The notes below the pieces were generated by a model, which saw nothing but the letters and a program-made list of their open reading frames with translations, was not told the DNA's origin and made no database searches. A program made the translations under genes and the position numbers. Source: Pilosibacter fragilis (lineage in GTDB: Bacteria > Bacillota > Clostridia > Lachnospirales > Lachnospiraceae). From it: 64,000 nt of DNA. Numbering within the stretch: position 1 is the first letter of the stretch; each line of letters begins with the position of its first letter. The stretch lies in NCBI RefSeq assembly GCF_032490495.1, contig NZ_JAVYJB010000013.1:1-64000 (forward strand), written 5' to 3'. Below are positions 44,031 through 53,603 of this stretch, piece after piece.

Positions 44031-45923
44031 CTATTTTTCCGCAAAGCTCTCAAGAATCACGATCCCGCGCGGCGGTACCGCCAGCATCATCTGGTTTTTC
44101 GGAACTTTACCGGTTCCATCCGTTGGAAGGTCGGCCGCATCCGGGTCGCCCGTATTGCAGATCACACGCCACTTTGCTCCCTTCGGGAGATGCGGAAGTC
44201 CAAACATATGCGGCTCCCAGTGCATGTTATAGGCTACATAGAAGTTCGCGTCATCACTCCCGTCCGGGCGTTTCGCGTAGGCACCCCAGTAGAGGATCCC
44301 GAACTGGCGGCGGAAATTTTCAAACTCCGGCTTCCAGGCGTTTTCCCCGTGATAGGACACATCCGGTCGTCCACAGGACTTATAATCCATGATCCGCGGT
44401 TCCCGGTCCATATGGAACATCTTGTGGGCTTTCCGGAAGGCAATGAGGCGTTTCACAAAGTCTACCTGATCCTTGTGGGTCTCCAGAAGCTTCCAGTTTA
44501 ACCAGGAGACCGCATTGTCCTGACAGTAGGCGTTGTTGTTTCCGTCCTGACTGTTCCCGAACTCGTCGCCCGCCATGAGAAGCGGAACACCCTGACTTAA
44601 AAACAGGAGCAGATACGCATTCTTTAAGAGCTGTTTCCTCAGCTCCACGATTTTTTTCTTTCTCGTCGGGCCTTCCGCGCCGCAGTTCCAGGAATAGTTG
44701 TAGTTGCTTCCGTCCCGGTTCTCCTCGCCGTTTTTTTCATTATGCTTCCGGTCATAGGAGACGGTATCCATCAGCGTAAAGCCGTTGGTGTTCGCCATAT
44801 AATTGATCACGGCATACTCCATCGGATTTCTGCGGTTCCGGAGCTCAAACGCTGACAACATCCCCTCATCGCCCTTTAAAAACCGGCGCATGTCCTCCAT
44901 GAACTGCATATTGTATTCCGCGAGATTCTTTTCCTCCACAGATACCGCTCCATCCCCCGGAGTCACATAGCCATGCTTCGGCCGGCGGTTCATGACATCG
45001 TTCCAGTTTTCCGCGAAAAGCTTCGTCCGCTTTAAAAACGGGTCTTCCGCTGCCAGAGAAAGATCCGGGAATCCGGTCAGATGAAAACCATCCACATGGT
45101 ACTCTTCCACCCAGTACCGGAGCACGGAAAGGATCTCCCCCGGAAGTTCATTTCCTGTAAAGTACATCTCCGGGATGCACTCGATCCCGGCCTTATGCAA
45201 TTCTTTGACTAATGTTTTGAATTCACCTTCCGCCGACATTGTCTCACGGGAGGCATACGCCGTCTTCACCGCGTAGAGATAGGACGGACCATATCCCCAG
45301 TAATTTACGTATCCTGTCGGCTCCTGTTTCGCGTTATGGAATCCGCTTCCGGAGGATGACATCATGATCTCGTCGAACTCTGTCACCGGCATCAGTTCCA
45401 CCGCCGTGATCCCGAGTTCTTTTAAATATGGGATTTTTTCCATGACACCGGCATACGTTCCGCGGGCAGATACCCCGGAGGACACATGCGCCGTAAATCC
45501 CCTGACATGGAGCTTATAGAGGATCGTTTCTGCATAAGGGGTTTCCGGGTTTACATCATCCTCCCAGTCAAACTCCTCCGACAGTACTCTGCCACGCACC
45601 GGTTTTCCGGCACGTTTCCGGTCTGCCCATTTTTCCCGGCCTGTGATGACGCGCGCATGAGGATCTGTCACAATTTTCCCATCTATCATGAAATTATATT
45701 CAAATGATGCAAAATCTGTCCGATCCAGTGCCAGTTCCCACACATCTCCCATCCGGTGTTTCGGATCAAACGAGATCTCCTCGCATGGCTTTTTCTCTCC
45801 TGGCCTGTACAAGAGCAGCCGAACCTCCCCGGCACGTCCCTGTACAAGGATGTGGACGCCGTTCTCTTCCTGCGTGACACCAAGTGGATACAGGATTCTG
45901 TTTCTGTTTCGATATTCTGCCAT
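44031..45923 (-). CDS. GlgX/isoamylase-like GH13 protein lacking catalytic residues
   Basis: 630 residues. Start ATG 45923 with GGGGG 8 bases upstream. N-terminal CBM48-like beta domain ~1-110, then a GH13 barrel of the GlgX/isoamylase type (YETILYKLHVRGFTAH-like segment, ENRDGSNYNYSWNCGAEGPT, LLMAGDEFGNSQDGNNNAYCQDN) and a C-terminal beta domain. The family scaffold is well kept but the active site is not: region I DVVxNH is replaced by IPEMYFTG, the nucleophile in DGFRFDxA reads DGFHLTGF, and region IV HDGFTL reads TNGFTL; only the region III Glu (FAENWN) remains. So it is probably not a glycosidase; glycogen binding or regulation is possible. Confidence 0.8.
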   Translation of the reverse strand: MAEYRNRNRILYPLGVTQEENGVHILVQGRAGEVRLLLYRPGEKKPCEEISFDPKHRMGDVWELALDRTDFASFEYNFMIDGKIVTDPHARVITGREKWADRKRAGKPVRGRVLSEEFDWEDDVNPETPYAETILYKLHVRGFTAHVSSGVSARGTYAGVMEKIPYLKELGITAVELMPVTEFDEIMMSSSGSGFHNAKQEPTGYVNYWGYGPSYLYAVKTAYASRETMSAEGEFKTLVKELHKAGIECIPEMYFTGNELPGEILSVLRYWVEEYHVDGFHLTGFPDLSLAAEDPFLKRTKLFAENWNDVMNRRPKHGYVTPGDGAVSVEEKNLAEYNMQFMEDMRRFLKGDEGMLSAFELRNRRNPMEYAVINYMANTNGFTLMDTVSYDRKHNEKNGEENRDGSNYNYSWNCGAEGPTRKKKIVELRKQLLKNAYLLLFLSQGVPLLMAGDEFGNSQDGNNNAYCQDNAVSWLNWKLLETHKDQVDFVKRLIAFRKAHKMFHMDREPRIMDYKSCGRPDVSYHGENAWKPEFENFRRQFGILYWGAYAKRPDGSDDANFYVAYNMHWEPHMFGLPHLPKGAKWRVICNTGDPDAADLPTDGTGKVPKNQMMLAVPPRGIVILESFAEK

Positions 45924-46114
45924 TCTAAAATCCCCCGTTTTCCCCGACATGTTCTATTTACTGATTTCAGCAACGGTTACCTGCGGTCCTGAGTTTCCGA
46001 TAATCAACATCAGTAAAAATATATTTTTGAACAACTGCCGCTCTGGCCTTTTCCTGCTGCTAGGTCTCGCATAACTGGCACAACAAATACACAAGTCCGC
46101 TGACAGTTATCATA

Positions 46115-47968
46115 TTACCTGTTCTTCTGCGCCTCGATCTGCTCCGCCAGATCGTTTAAGTAGACCCAACGATCCATCTTTTCTTCGAGTTGCGCTTCCT
46201 TCTCTTCTTTTTCTTTCATAAGCTCATTGAGCTTTGTAAAGTTCGTCGCAGAGGCCTCGATCTCCTTCTCAAGGTTATCTACTGCCTCTTCCAGAGCGGC
46301 GATGTCATCTTCGATGGTATCCCACTCTCTCTGCTCTTTGTAGCTGAATTTCAGTTTTTTCTCCCTTGGCTTCGCGTTCCCGCGGGATGCGCTGTCTGTC
46401 TCAGCCGCGTCATTTCCCTTATCCGCAGACTTCTTCGCTGCCGCCGGATTCTCCGCCGCGCTCTCCGCAAGCTTCGCTTCCCGCTCCGCCTTCGCCGCCT
46501 GATAGTCCGTAAATCCGCCCTCGTACTGCTGAAGCTTTCCATCTCCCTCGAAGGCAAAAATCCTGCCGACCACGCGGTCAAGGAAATACCGGTCATGGGA
46601 TACCGTGATGACGATCCCCTGAAAGCTGTCAAGATAGTCTTCCAGGATCATCAGCGTCTGGATATCAAGGTCATTCGTCGGCTCGTCCAGAATCAGGACA
46701 TTCGGTGCACTCATGAGGATCTTTAAAAGATAAAGACGTCTTCTCTCGCCGCCGGACAGCTTCTCGATCACGGTGTACTGGACAGACGGCGGGAATAAAA
46801 ACCGCTCCAGCATCTGGGACGCGCTGATGCTGCCGTCCTTTGTCTTTACATACTCCGCAACATTCTTAATATAGTCGATGACCTTGAGGCTCGTGTCCAT
46901 GTCCTCATTCTCCTGGGAGAAATAGCCGAGCTTTACAGTCTGTCCGATCTCAATTGTTCCGGAATCCGGTTTGACCCAGCCGGCGATCATCTTCATCAAC
47001 GTCGATTTTCCGCTTCCGTTGGGACCAATATAGCCGATGCGGTCATCCTTTAAGAAAAAGTAGGTGTAATCCTTTACAAGGACCTTGTCCCCGTAAGATT
47101 TGCAGAGATCCGAGATCTCGATGGTGGTACGGCCGAGGCGGCTGGAGATGGACTCCATCTCGACTTTTCCGTCCTCCACCGGTCCCTTTTTATCCCGCAG
47201 TGTCTCAAACCGCTGAATTCTGCCTTTCTGCTTTGTAGAGCGGGCACGGGCGCCTCTCTGCATCCATGCGAGTTCTGTCCGCAGGATCGACTGACGTTTG
47301 CGCTCAGAGGCCTTTTCCATATCCATGCGCTCTGCCTTCAGCTCCAGAAAACCTTCATAGTTTGCCTGATAGCTGTAAAGCTTTCCGTTGTCCAGCTCCA
47401 CGATCCGGTTCGTCACGCTGTCAAGGAAATACCGGTCATGGGTGATCATAAGGAGTGCACCCTTGAATTTCTTTAAATAATCTTCCAGCCAGTCCGCCAT
47501 CTCACTGTCCAGATGGTTTGTCGGCTCGTCTAAGATCAGAAGCTCCGCCGTCGATAGAAGTACAGACGCCAGCGCCGCGCGCTTCTTCTGTCCGCCGGAT
47601 AAATGCTCCACCTTCTCGTTGAAATCCGGGATTCCGAGACGGTTTAACATGGATTTCGCCTGACTTTCGATATCCCAGACGTGTTCATGTCCCTCATTTT
47701 CCCTTAAAACGCTCTCCAGCACCGTCTCGCCCGGATGGAATACCGGGTTCTGAGGGAGATATCGGATATCCAGATTCCGTCCACGGACGATCCGGCCGGA
47801 GTCCGGCTCCTCAAGTCCCGCCACCAGCTTCAATAGGGTCGATTTCCCTGTTCCGTTGATTCCGATGAGACCGATTTTGTCACCTTCGTTGATGGAAAAG
47901 TCGGTGTCATCAAAGAGCAGCCGCTCCGTATATGATTTTGTCAGATGTTCTGCCGTCACTAAATTCAT
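46115..47968 (-). CDS. ABC-F family ATPase, Uup/YfmR type
   Basis: 617 residues with two ABC domains and no membrane helices. Domain 1: Walker A GINGTGKST near 36, signature LSGGQKKR, Walker B LLILDEPTNHLD. The inter-domain linker has ELAWMQRGARARSTKQKGRIQRFE, typical of Uup/YfmR. Domain 2: GPNGSGKST, LSGGERRRLYLLKIL, VLILDEPTNDLD. The C-terminal ~90 residues are a coiled coil after a charged A/E/K-rich stretch. ABC-F proteins act on the ribosome; Uup/YfmR members help stalled translation. Nothing points to an antibiotic-resistance subtype. The RBS is weak (GTGGG). Confidence 0.92.
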   Translation of the reverse strand: MNLVTAEHLTKSYTERLLFDDTDFSINEGDKIGLIGINGTGKSTLLKLVAGLEEPDSGRIVRGRNLDIRYLPQNPVFHPGETVLESVLRENEGHEHVWDIESQAKSMLNRLGIPDFNEKVEHLSGGQKKRAALASVLLSTAELLILDEPTNHLDSEMADWLEDYLKKFKGALLMITHDRYFLDSVTNRIVELDNGKLYSYQANYEGFLELKAERMDMEKASERKRQSILRTELAWMQRGARARSTKQKGRIQRFETLRDKKGPVEDGKVEMESISSRLGRTTIEISDLCKSYGDKVLVKDYTYFFLKDDRIGYIGPNGSGKSTLMKMIAGWVKPDSGTIEIGQTVKLGYFSQENEDMDTSLKVIDYIKNVAEYVKTKDGSISASQMLERFLFPPSVQYTVIEKLSGGERRRLYLLKILMSAPNVLILDEPTNDLDIQTLMILEDYLDSFQGIVITVSHDRYFLDRVVGRIFAFEGDGKLQQYEGGFTDYQAAKAEREAKLAESAAENPAAAKKSADKGNDAAETDSASRGNAKPREKKLKFSYKEQREWDTIEDDIAALEEAVDNLEKEIEASATNFTKLNELMKEKEEKEAQLEEKMDRWVYLNDLAEQIEAQKNR

Positions 47969-48145
47969 GTTATGTCAACCCACTATCACTTTCTCAATCA
48001 AAACTTTTTACCTTCATTTACGTTTTTCAATATCTGCACAAAATTCTTTAATCTGTAAATTGCGTATTCTTTCGCAGATACTTGTACACAGCTTTTATCG
48101 CTACATACCGCTATACCTTGAGTCAGGTACTGTACCAAATCTATT

Positions 48146-48901
48146 CTATCGAATATCCAGCTCCACCGGACAATGATCGCTTCCCATCACTTCCGTATGG
48201 ATCTTCGCGTCCACAAGCCTGTCCTTCAGACTTTCTGAGACACAGAAGTAGTCGATCCGCCACCCCGCGTTCTTCGCTCTTGCCGAGAACCGGTAAGACC
48301 ACCAGGAGTAGATCCCTTCCTGATCCGGGTAAAAATATCGGAACGTATCAACAAATCCTGCCTCTAAAAGCTCCGTAAATTTCGCTCTTTCCTCATCAGA
48401 GAAACCTGCATTCTTCCGGTTCGTCTTCGGATTCTTTAAGTCGATCTCCTGATGTGCCACGTTCAGATCACCGCAGAAAATTACCGGTTTCTTCGTCTCC
48501 AGTTCCTTTAAGTACGCCCGGAATGCGTCCTCCCACTTCATCCGGTAATCGAGGCGCTTTAAGCCGTCCTGGGAATTTGGGGTATAGCAGGTGACCACAT
48601 AGTATTCCGGAAATTCTGCCGTGATCACCCGGCCCTCATGATCATGTTCCTCGATCCCAAGACCGTAGGTCACTGAGACAGGTTCTTCCTTCGTAAACAT
48701 CGCCGTTCCGGAATATCCCTTTTTCTCCGCGTAATTCCAGTACTGGTGATACCCCGGAAGCTCCAGATCCACCTGTCCTTCCTGCAACTTGCTCTCCTGG
48801 ATGCAGAAAATATCCGCTTCCGTCTCCTTCAAATATTCTAAAAATCCCTTCCCCAGGCAGGCACGAAGCCCGTTTACATTCCAGGAAATCATTTTTTTCA
48901 T
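48146..48901 (-). CDS. xth: Exodeoxyribonuclease III
   Basis: 251 residues. Start ATG 48901 (MKKMISWNVNGLRACLGKGF) with GGAG 9 bases upstream; the frame extending to 49000 is not supported. AP endonuclease/ExoIII family motifs: SWNVNGLRA, metal-binding E in IFCIQESKLQ, GYSGTAMFTKEEP, FCGDLNVAHQEIDLKNP, SARAKNAGWRIDYF and the closing SDHCPVELDI. It cuts at abasic sites and has 3'-5' exonuclease activity in base excision repair. Confidence 0.95.
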   Translation of the reverse strand: MKKMISWNVNGLRACLGKGFLEYLKETEADIFCIQESKLQEGQVDLELPGYHQYWNYAEKKGYSGTAMFTKEEPVSVTYGLGIEEHDHEGRVITAEFPEYYVVTCYTPNSQDGLKRLDYRMKWEDAFRAYLKELETKKPVIFCGDLNVAHQEIDLKNPKTNRKNAGFSDEERAKFTELLEAGFVDTFRYFYPDQEGIYSWWSYRFSARAKNAGWRIDYFCVSESLKDRLVDAKIHTEVMGSDHCPVELDIR

Positions 48902-49070
48902 AGACAACTTCTCCGTTTCTATCGCACTTTTTCGGCCACCGGACTGCTCCGGATTTTCTTCGATAAATGTCGGAACATTCAGAAAATGTGTGGCCCGCAT
49001 ATAGGTTCAGTATAACATTATTCCTAATGTTTTACCATCGAAAAAATAATCCCACATTCCTGTTACATAA

Positions 49071-49120
49071 AAAAACAGGTCCCCACACAGCATACCGCCA
49101 TATGAGGACCTGTCTATTTT
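49071..49120 (-). terminator. Terminator of the IclR-ABC-phosphorylase operon
   Basis: AAAAACAGGTCC / GGACCTGT stem touching the stop codon of the last permease; on the minus strand TTTTTTTATG follows. Confidence 0.8.
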
Positions 49121-49899
49121 CAGCCTACCACACTCTTATCGATCACTTTCCAGTAAAGCGCCTTTTTCTCGATCAGCTCTGAGATCAGGTAAAGCGCCAG
49201 ACCGATCACACTTAAAAGAATGACCGCATTCAGGATCATCTTGATATCGTATGTCTCACTACCCAGCGTAAGCAGATATCCAAGACCTGCTTTCGCTCCG
49301 ATCATCTCACCGATGACCGCGCCTGTCATCGCCTGCGTTAAGGCAAGCTTAATTCCGGATAACATCATCTCGATCGAATACGGAACTTCGATCTTACAGA
49401 AGGTCTGCCATTTGCTGGCCTTTAACACCTTCATCAGATTGTATACATTATCCTCTATGGAGCGGATCGCCGATACCTCATTGATCATGATCGGGAACGA
49501 TACGACCAGAATAACTAACGCCGCCTTGGATTCGATTCCGAGTCCCATCCAGAGGATGAAAAGCGGTGCCAGAGAGATCTTCGGGGCTGTCTGGATAATG
49601 ATGACGAACGGCATGATCAGACGCTCAATAAAGCGGATCTTCGCCATAATATAGCCGAGAACCAGTCCGATCACGATACCGATCGCCGTTCCCACCAGGA
49701 TCTCTTCCATTGTGACGCGGATATGTTTCATCACATCACCGCTCACAAACAGCTTTACCATCGAGTTCGCCAGCTCTGCCGGACCGGGAAGCAGGTAGTT
49801 CGGTACATGAAAGATCCGGATATACAGTTCCCACACGATCAGAAACAGCGGCAGAAACAGTGCCGGAAGAATGGTTTTTCTATATTTTCTGTAAAACAT
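49120..49899 (-). CDS. ABC transporter permease (SsuC/ThiX type), second copy
   Basis: 259 residues, about six membrane helices. Start ATG 49899 after GAGGTGAGAG. BPD_transp_1 family with the ATPase-contact loop EVSAIRSIEDNVYNLMKVLKASKWQTFCKIEVPYS. It is the last gene of the operon, behind the binding protein, and is related to the other permease at 52060-52842. The two could form a heterodimeric channel. Substrate inferred below from the phosphorylase. Confidence 0.9.
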   Translation of the reverse strand: MFYRKYRKTILPALFLPLFLIVWELYIRIFHVPNYLLPGPAELANSMVKLFVSGDVMKHIRVTMEEILVGTAIGIVIGLVLGYIMAKIRFIERLIMPFVIIIQTAPKISLAPLFILWMGLGIESKAALVILVVSFPIMINEVSAIRSIEDNVYNLMKVLKASKWQTFCKIEVPYSIEMMLSGIKLALTQAMTGAVIGEMIGAKAGLGYLLTLGSETYDIKMILNAVILLSVIGLALYLISELIEKKALYWKVIDKSVVG

Positions 49900-49942
49900 C
49901 TCTCACCTCATAGCTCTTCCCGTCCGAAGCGGGGAAAATTCT

Positions 49943-51040
49943 TTATTTTGCCGGTGTGTAAAGGAGTTCAGATGCATCGAAGGTCTCGTCGATATTGCCA
50001 ATCTCCTTGGACTCATCGATCAGTGCCTGCCACTTCTCCGGGTTTGACGCGCCGATTCCGTTTTCCTTCGTGTAATCGCTCTGCCATAAGGTCTTTACGA
50101 ATACATCGTTTAAGATCTGGACAACAACATCTCTCTTCTCAGCGAAGGTCGGTGCATATTTCTCGATGGACATATCAACAGCTTCCTCAACGTGACCGTC
50201 GATGATGTACTCGATCGCTTTGTTTAACGCGCGGCAGAATCCGTCAACAGTCTCCGGATCCTCTGCTACTAACTTGTCGCCTGCAACTAATACGTTGCCG
50301 AAGGACGGAAGGAACTGGTCGCATGTGATCTCGCTTGCCGCGTAACCGGAGTTGTTTAACTCGATGGTTCTGAGTTTGGAGAACACGATCGCGTCAACCT
50401 GACCCTCTGTGAGTGCTGTCAGAATTGCGCCTGTACCAACGATCTCAACCTGTACATCGTCGATTGTAAGGCCTGCAGACTCCATAGCTGCCTGGAGCTG
50501 GAAGTAGTTTGCGCTTCCAAGGCTTGTAACTGCTACTTTTTTACCCTTTAAGTCAGCCGGTGTGCTGATTCCGGAATCGCTTCCGAAGATGATCGCGCCG
50601 AGGCCTTCCTGATAGGTTGTATGAACAACTTTAACCGGGATACCCTGTGCCTTTGCCGCTACAACTGCATCTGCGTTCGGGAAACCGAACTCAACATTTC
50701 CTGCTGCAACGTTCTTTACGATATCGGCTGCTGCTGCATAATAGAATTCAACATTCAGTCCCTCTTCCGCAAAATATCCGTTCTCCTGCGCAAGGTATAA
50801 CGGTGCGTAATACGGAACTGCGGAACCATCGATCTGGATGGAAACCGTCTTTAAATCGCCTGTGTCCTTTGCTTCTGCCGCCGTTGTCTCCTCAGCCTTT
50901 GTCTCCTCTGCGGCTGTCGTTGCCTCTGCGGTCGTTGCTGCTGCTTCGCTTGCTTTGCCTGCGCTCTCAGAGCTGCATCCTGCGAGCATGGACACTGCCA
51001 TTGCCGCTGTCAGTACGGTTGCAAGAATTTTTTTCTTCAT
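49943..51040 (-). CDS. ABC substrate-binding lipoprotein (NMT1/SsuA-like)
   Basis: 365 residues. Start ATG 51040, AAGGAGAAGGAGAG upstream. Lipobox MLAGC with cysteine at residue 22, then an A/E/T linker (25-60). The NMT1/THI5-SsuA fold follows: APLYLAQENGYFAEEGLNVEFYYA, KKVAVTSLGSANYFQLQAAMES and CDQFLPSFGNVLVAGDKLV. Members bind pyrimidine precursors, sulfonates, nitrate or related small ligands. Placement beside a nucleoside phosphorylase points to a nucleoside or base-like ligand, an inference. Confidence 0.9.
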   Translation of the reverse strand: MKKKILATVLTAAMAVSMLAGCSSESAGKASEAAATTAEATTAAEETKAEETTAAEAKDTGDLKTVSIQIDGSAVPYYAPLYLAQENGYFAEEGLNVEFYYAAAADIVKNVAAGNVEFGFPNADAVVAAKAQGIPVKVVHTTYQEGLGAIIFGSDSGISTPADLKGKKVAVTSLGSANYFQLQAAMESAGLTIDDVQVEIVGTGAILTALTEGQVDAIVFSKLRTIELNNSGYAASEITCDQFLPSFGNVLVAGDKLVAEDPETVDGFCRALNKAIEYIIDGHVEEAVDMSIEKYAPTFAEKRDVVVQILNDVFVKTLWQSDYTKENGIGASNPEKWQALIDESKEIGNIDETFDASELLYTPAK

Positions 51041-51197
51041 GGTACTCTCCTTCTCCTTTTTATAAATACATTGGTTCTTTGTCTTACCGGAACTGTATTT
51101 CCGGCATCTATAATTTCCCTCGCCATTTTTGGCCGGGTCATTATCTATATTTTATTTGATTGCGGTCAGCGGGCGGGCCCGCAGACCTTACAATCCG

Positions 51198-51995
51198 TTA
51201 CTTTCTGTGCAGATATTCCTTATAAAGCTTTTCTCCCGCGGCAAGAGCCGTTCTGCACATCTCCTTCTGGGCCGGTTCAAAATCCACCAGCCACTGGTCC
51301 GTGATCCGGTTGCAGTGTACTGCACAGATGCTTCCGGAAAGAACATTGTTTAACGATGCCAGCGTAAAGATCGTCTCCGCCTCCATCTCCATGTTCAGAA
51401 TGTTCCATTTTTCATACTGTTCCAGAACAGCATTTTCATCATATCCTGTCTCAAACGGCATCTGACGTCCCTGTCCGTGATAGAAGGAACCGACCGACAT
51501 ACAGATTCCCATGGAATATTCGTTCTTTCTCTCCTCACACGCGCGCTTTAAGCAATCCAGCACTTCAAATGAGGCTAATGCCGGATACTCAGACGGAGCG
51601 TAGAAGCAGGAAGCACCGCCTTTCCGGACGGCACCCGTGTTCAAGACCATCGCCCCGCACGGTACTTCTTCTTTCAGCACGCCGGTCCCGCCGATGCGGA
51701 TCAGAGCTTTCGCGCCGAGAGCGATCAGCTGGAGCACAGCGATCTCCGTTGACGGACCACCGATTCCGGTCGAGCACACTGTAACTTTGATTCCGTTGTA
51801 ATATCCGGTTCCAACCACATATTCCCGGTAGTTGCTGACGATCTTATAATCCTCTAAAAGATCCTCGAACATGGCAACGCGCCCCGGATCACCCGGAAGC
51901 AGTACGATCTCTCCGATCTCCTCAGCCGTACACTGGATATGCGGCATTTTTCCATTCATCGTCGGTGATGAAGCCGATGTAAAATTCACACTCAT
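51198..51995 (-). CDS. Nucleoside phosphorylase (uridine phosphorylase-like)
   Basis: About 265 residues. Start uncertain: ATG 52019 (weak RBS), ATG 51995, or GTG 51989, which is 8 bases after GGGAGG. PNP_UDP_1 family: IVLLPGDPGRVAMFEDLL, STGIGGPSTEIAVLQLIALGAKALIRIGGTG (phosphate and ribose site), and NMEMEAETIFTLASL, the ribose-binding M-E-x-E region. It cleaves a nucleoside with phosphate to base and ribose 1-phosphate. It sits between two halves of an ABC importer, so it probably handles the imported compound. Confidence 0.85.
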   Translation of the reverse strand: MSVNFTSASSPTMNGKMPHIQCTAEEIGEIVLLPGDPGRVAMFEDLLEDYKIVSNYREYVVGTGYYNGIKVTVCSTGIGGPSTEIAVLQLIALGAKALIRIGGTGVLKEEVPCGAMVLNTGAVRKGGASCFYAPSEYPALASFEVLDCLKRACEERKNEYSMGICMSVGSFYHGQGRQMPFETGYDENAVLEQYEKWNILNMEMEAETIFTLASLNNVLSGSICAVHCNRITDQWLVDFEPAQKEMCRTALAAGEKLYKEYLHRK

Positions 51996-52059
51996 TTCCT
52001 CCCAAAATCTTTCTCTCATTCAGCACACCGCATTTCTGTCAGAAGCGGCGGGCTGAGCA

Positions 52060-52842
52060 CTAATTTTTCGATTCGTGCCAGTACAGGAACTTATCCTCCA
52101 GCACACTGATCACCTGATACGTCGCGATTCCCAGAATGATCGTGACGATGATGCCCGCGAGCAGCATCGGGGTGTCATAGGTCGATGACGCGTAAGTCAG
52201 GATATATCCGAGACCCTGTTTTCCGGACATCCATTCGGCAACGATCGCACCGATGACTGCCTGAACGATACCGACCTTCAGACTTGCAAACAGCGCCGGT
52301 AATGAATACTGCATTTCAACCTGTGAAAACACCTGCCATTTTGACGCTTTTAAGATCTTCATCAGGTTTCTGACATCCGGCGGGATCGATTCCAAACCCA
52401 GCATCATTCCCGACAATACCGGGAACAGGACCATGGATATGATCAAAACAACCTTTGATACGAGTCCGATTCCGAACCATACGACGAATAACGGGACAAG
52501 TGCGATCTTCGGTGCCGTCTGAAGGAAGATCAGGTACGGCATCAGCATCGTTTTTAAGGCATCGATCTTGATAAACACATATCCGAGAACAATTCCTAAA
52601 AAGGCGCCGATCACAAATCCGAGAATGACCTCATAAGTCGTCGTCCAGAGATGTGCGTATACAGTTCCTTTTACAAACATTTTGACAAGGCTGCTCCAGA
52701 CCTTCGGCGGAGACGGCAGGATGTACGCCGGGACATGCTTTACCGCAACGTAGATCCACCAGAGCGCGATAAACACGCCGACGGAAAGCGCGTATTCCCC
52801 GATGGTTCTCAGGAGTCCCTGAAGTTTTCCGTTCTTTTTCAT
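52060..52842 (-). CDS. ABC transporter permease (SsuC/ThiX type), first copy
   Basis: 260 residues, about six membrane helices. Start ATG 52842 overlaps the stop of the ATPase gene by 4 bases, a sign of translational coupling. The coupling loop GLESIPPDVRNLMKILKASKWQVFSQVEMQYS is like that of the second permease. It forms the channel of the importer with the ATPase at 52839-53585. Confidence 0.92.
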   Translation of the reverse strand: MKKNGKLQGLLRTIGEYALSVGVFIALWWIYVAVKHVPAYILPSPPKVWSSLVKMFVKGTVYAHLWTTTYEVILGFVIGAFLGIVLGYVFIKIDALKTMLMPYLIFLQTAPKIALVPLFVVWFGIGLVSKVVLIISMVLFPVLSGMMLGLESIPPDVRNLMKILKASKWQVFSQVEMQYSLPALFASLKVGIVQAVIGAIVAEWMSGKQGLGYILTYASSTYDTPMLLAGIIVTIILGIATYQVISVLEDKFLYWHESKN

Positions 52843-53585
52843 CCGATGATCCCCCTCAGATACTTATTGTATTCCGTGAACTTCGGATCATTTCTCGTTG
52901 CCTCTCCCCTTGGACGCGGCAGATCGATCTCCACCATCTCCTTGACTCTTCCCGGTCTCGCAGACATGACGAGAACGCGGTCCGACAGGAAGGTGGCTTC
53001 CTCGATGCTGTGGGTAACGAAAATAACCGTCTTTTTCGTCTTCTGCCAGATCTTTAAAAGCTCCTCATTTAAGTGGTCACGGGTCAGGGCATCCAAAGCT
53101 CCGAAGGGCTCATCCATCAGAAGTAACGGAGCGTCATAGGAAAGCGCCCGGACGATGGACACACGCTGTTTCATACCGCCGGAAAGCTCTCTCGGAAGCG
53201 CAGTCTTAAACTCCGAAAGCCCTGCAAGTTCCAGGAGCTCGTCAAGCTTCTCTTCATTCTCTTTCGTCTGCTTTTTCTGGATCACTAACGGAAATTCTGC
53301 ATTCTGTCTCACATTCTTCCACGGGAGCAGAACAGAATCCTGAAAAACGAATCCCATCTGCTGATCTGCCCCGTCCCGGTACTCGATCATACCGGAGGTC
53401 GGTTTATCAAGGTTTCCAATGATCCGCAAAAGTGTTGATTTCCCACAGCCGGACGGGCCGATGATAGAAATAAACTCCCCCGGACGGATCTGGAGGTTGA
53501 TATCCTTCAGTGCGATCGTATCCTCTTTTAAGAGGTTGCTGTACACCTTATTTAAGCCCTTTAACTCTACACTATACTCGCTCAT
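52839..53585 (-). CDS. ABC transporter ATP-binding protein (SsuB/ThiZ type)
   Basis: 248 residues. ATG 53585, AAGGAG upstream. Walker A GPSGCGKST near 40, Q-loop FQDSVLLPWKNV (typical of SsuB/TauB), signature LSGGMKQR, Walker B LLLMDEPFGALD, H-loop VTHSIEEA. Powers the importer whose permeases are at 52060 and 49120. It begins 18 bases after the IclR gene, so they are co-transcribed. Confidence 0.95.
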   Translation of the reverse strand: MSEYSVELKGLNKVYSNLLKEDTIALKDINLQIRPGEFISIIGPSGCGKSTLLRIIGNLDKPTSGMIEYRDGADQQMGFVFQDSVLLPWKNVRQNAEFPLVIQKKQTKENEEKLDELLELAGLSEFKTALPRELSGGMKQRVSIVRALSYDAPLLLMDEPFGALDALTRDHLNEELLKIWQKTKKTVIFVTHSIEEATFLSDRVLVMSARPGRVKEMVEIDLPRPRGEATRNDPKFTEYNKYLRGIIG

Positions 53586-53603
53586 AACAAATCTCCTTTT
53601 TTT

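Noticed and set aside
46115..47968. ABC-F protein as an antibiotic-resistance determinant
   Set aside because: The linker and C-terminal coiled coil match the housekeeping Uup/YfmR type, not known resistance subfamilies.
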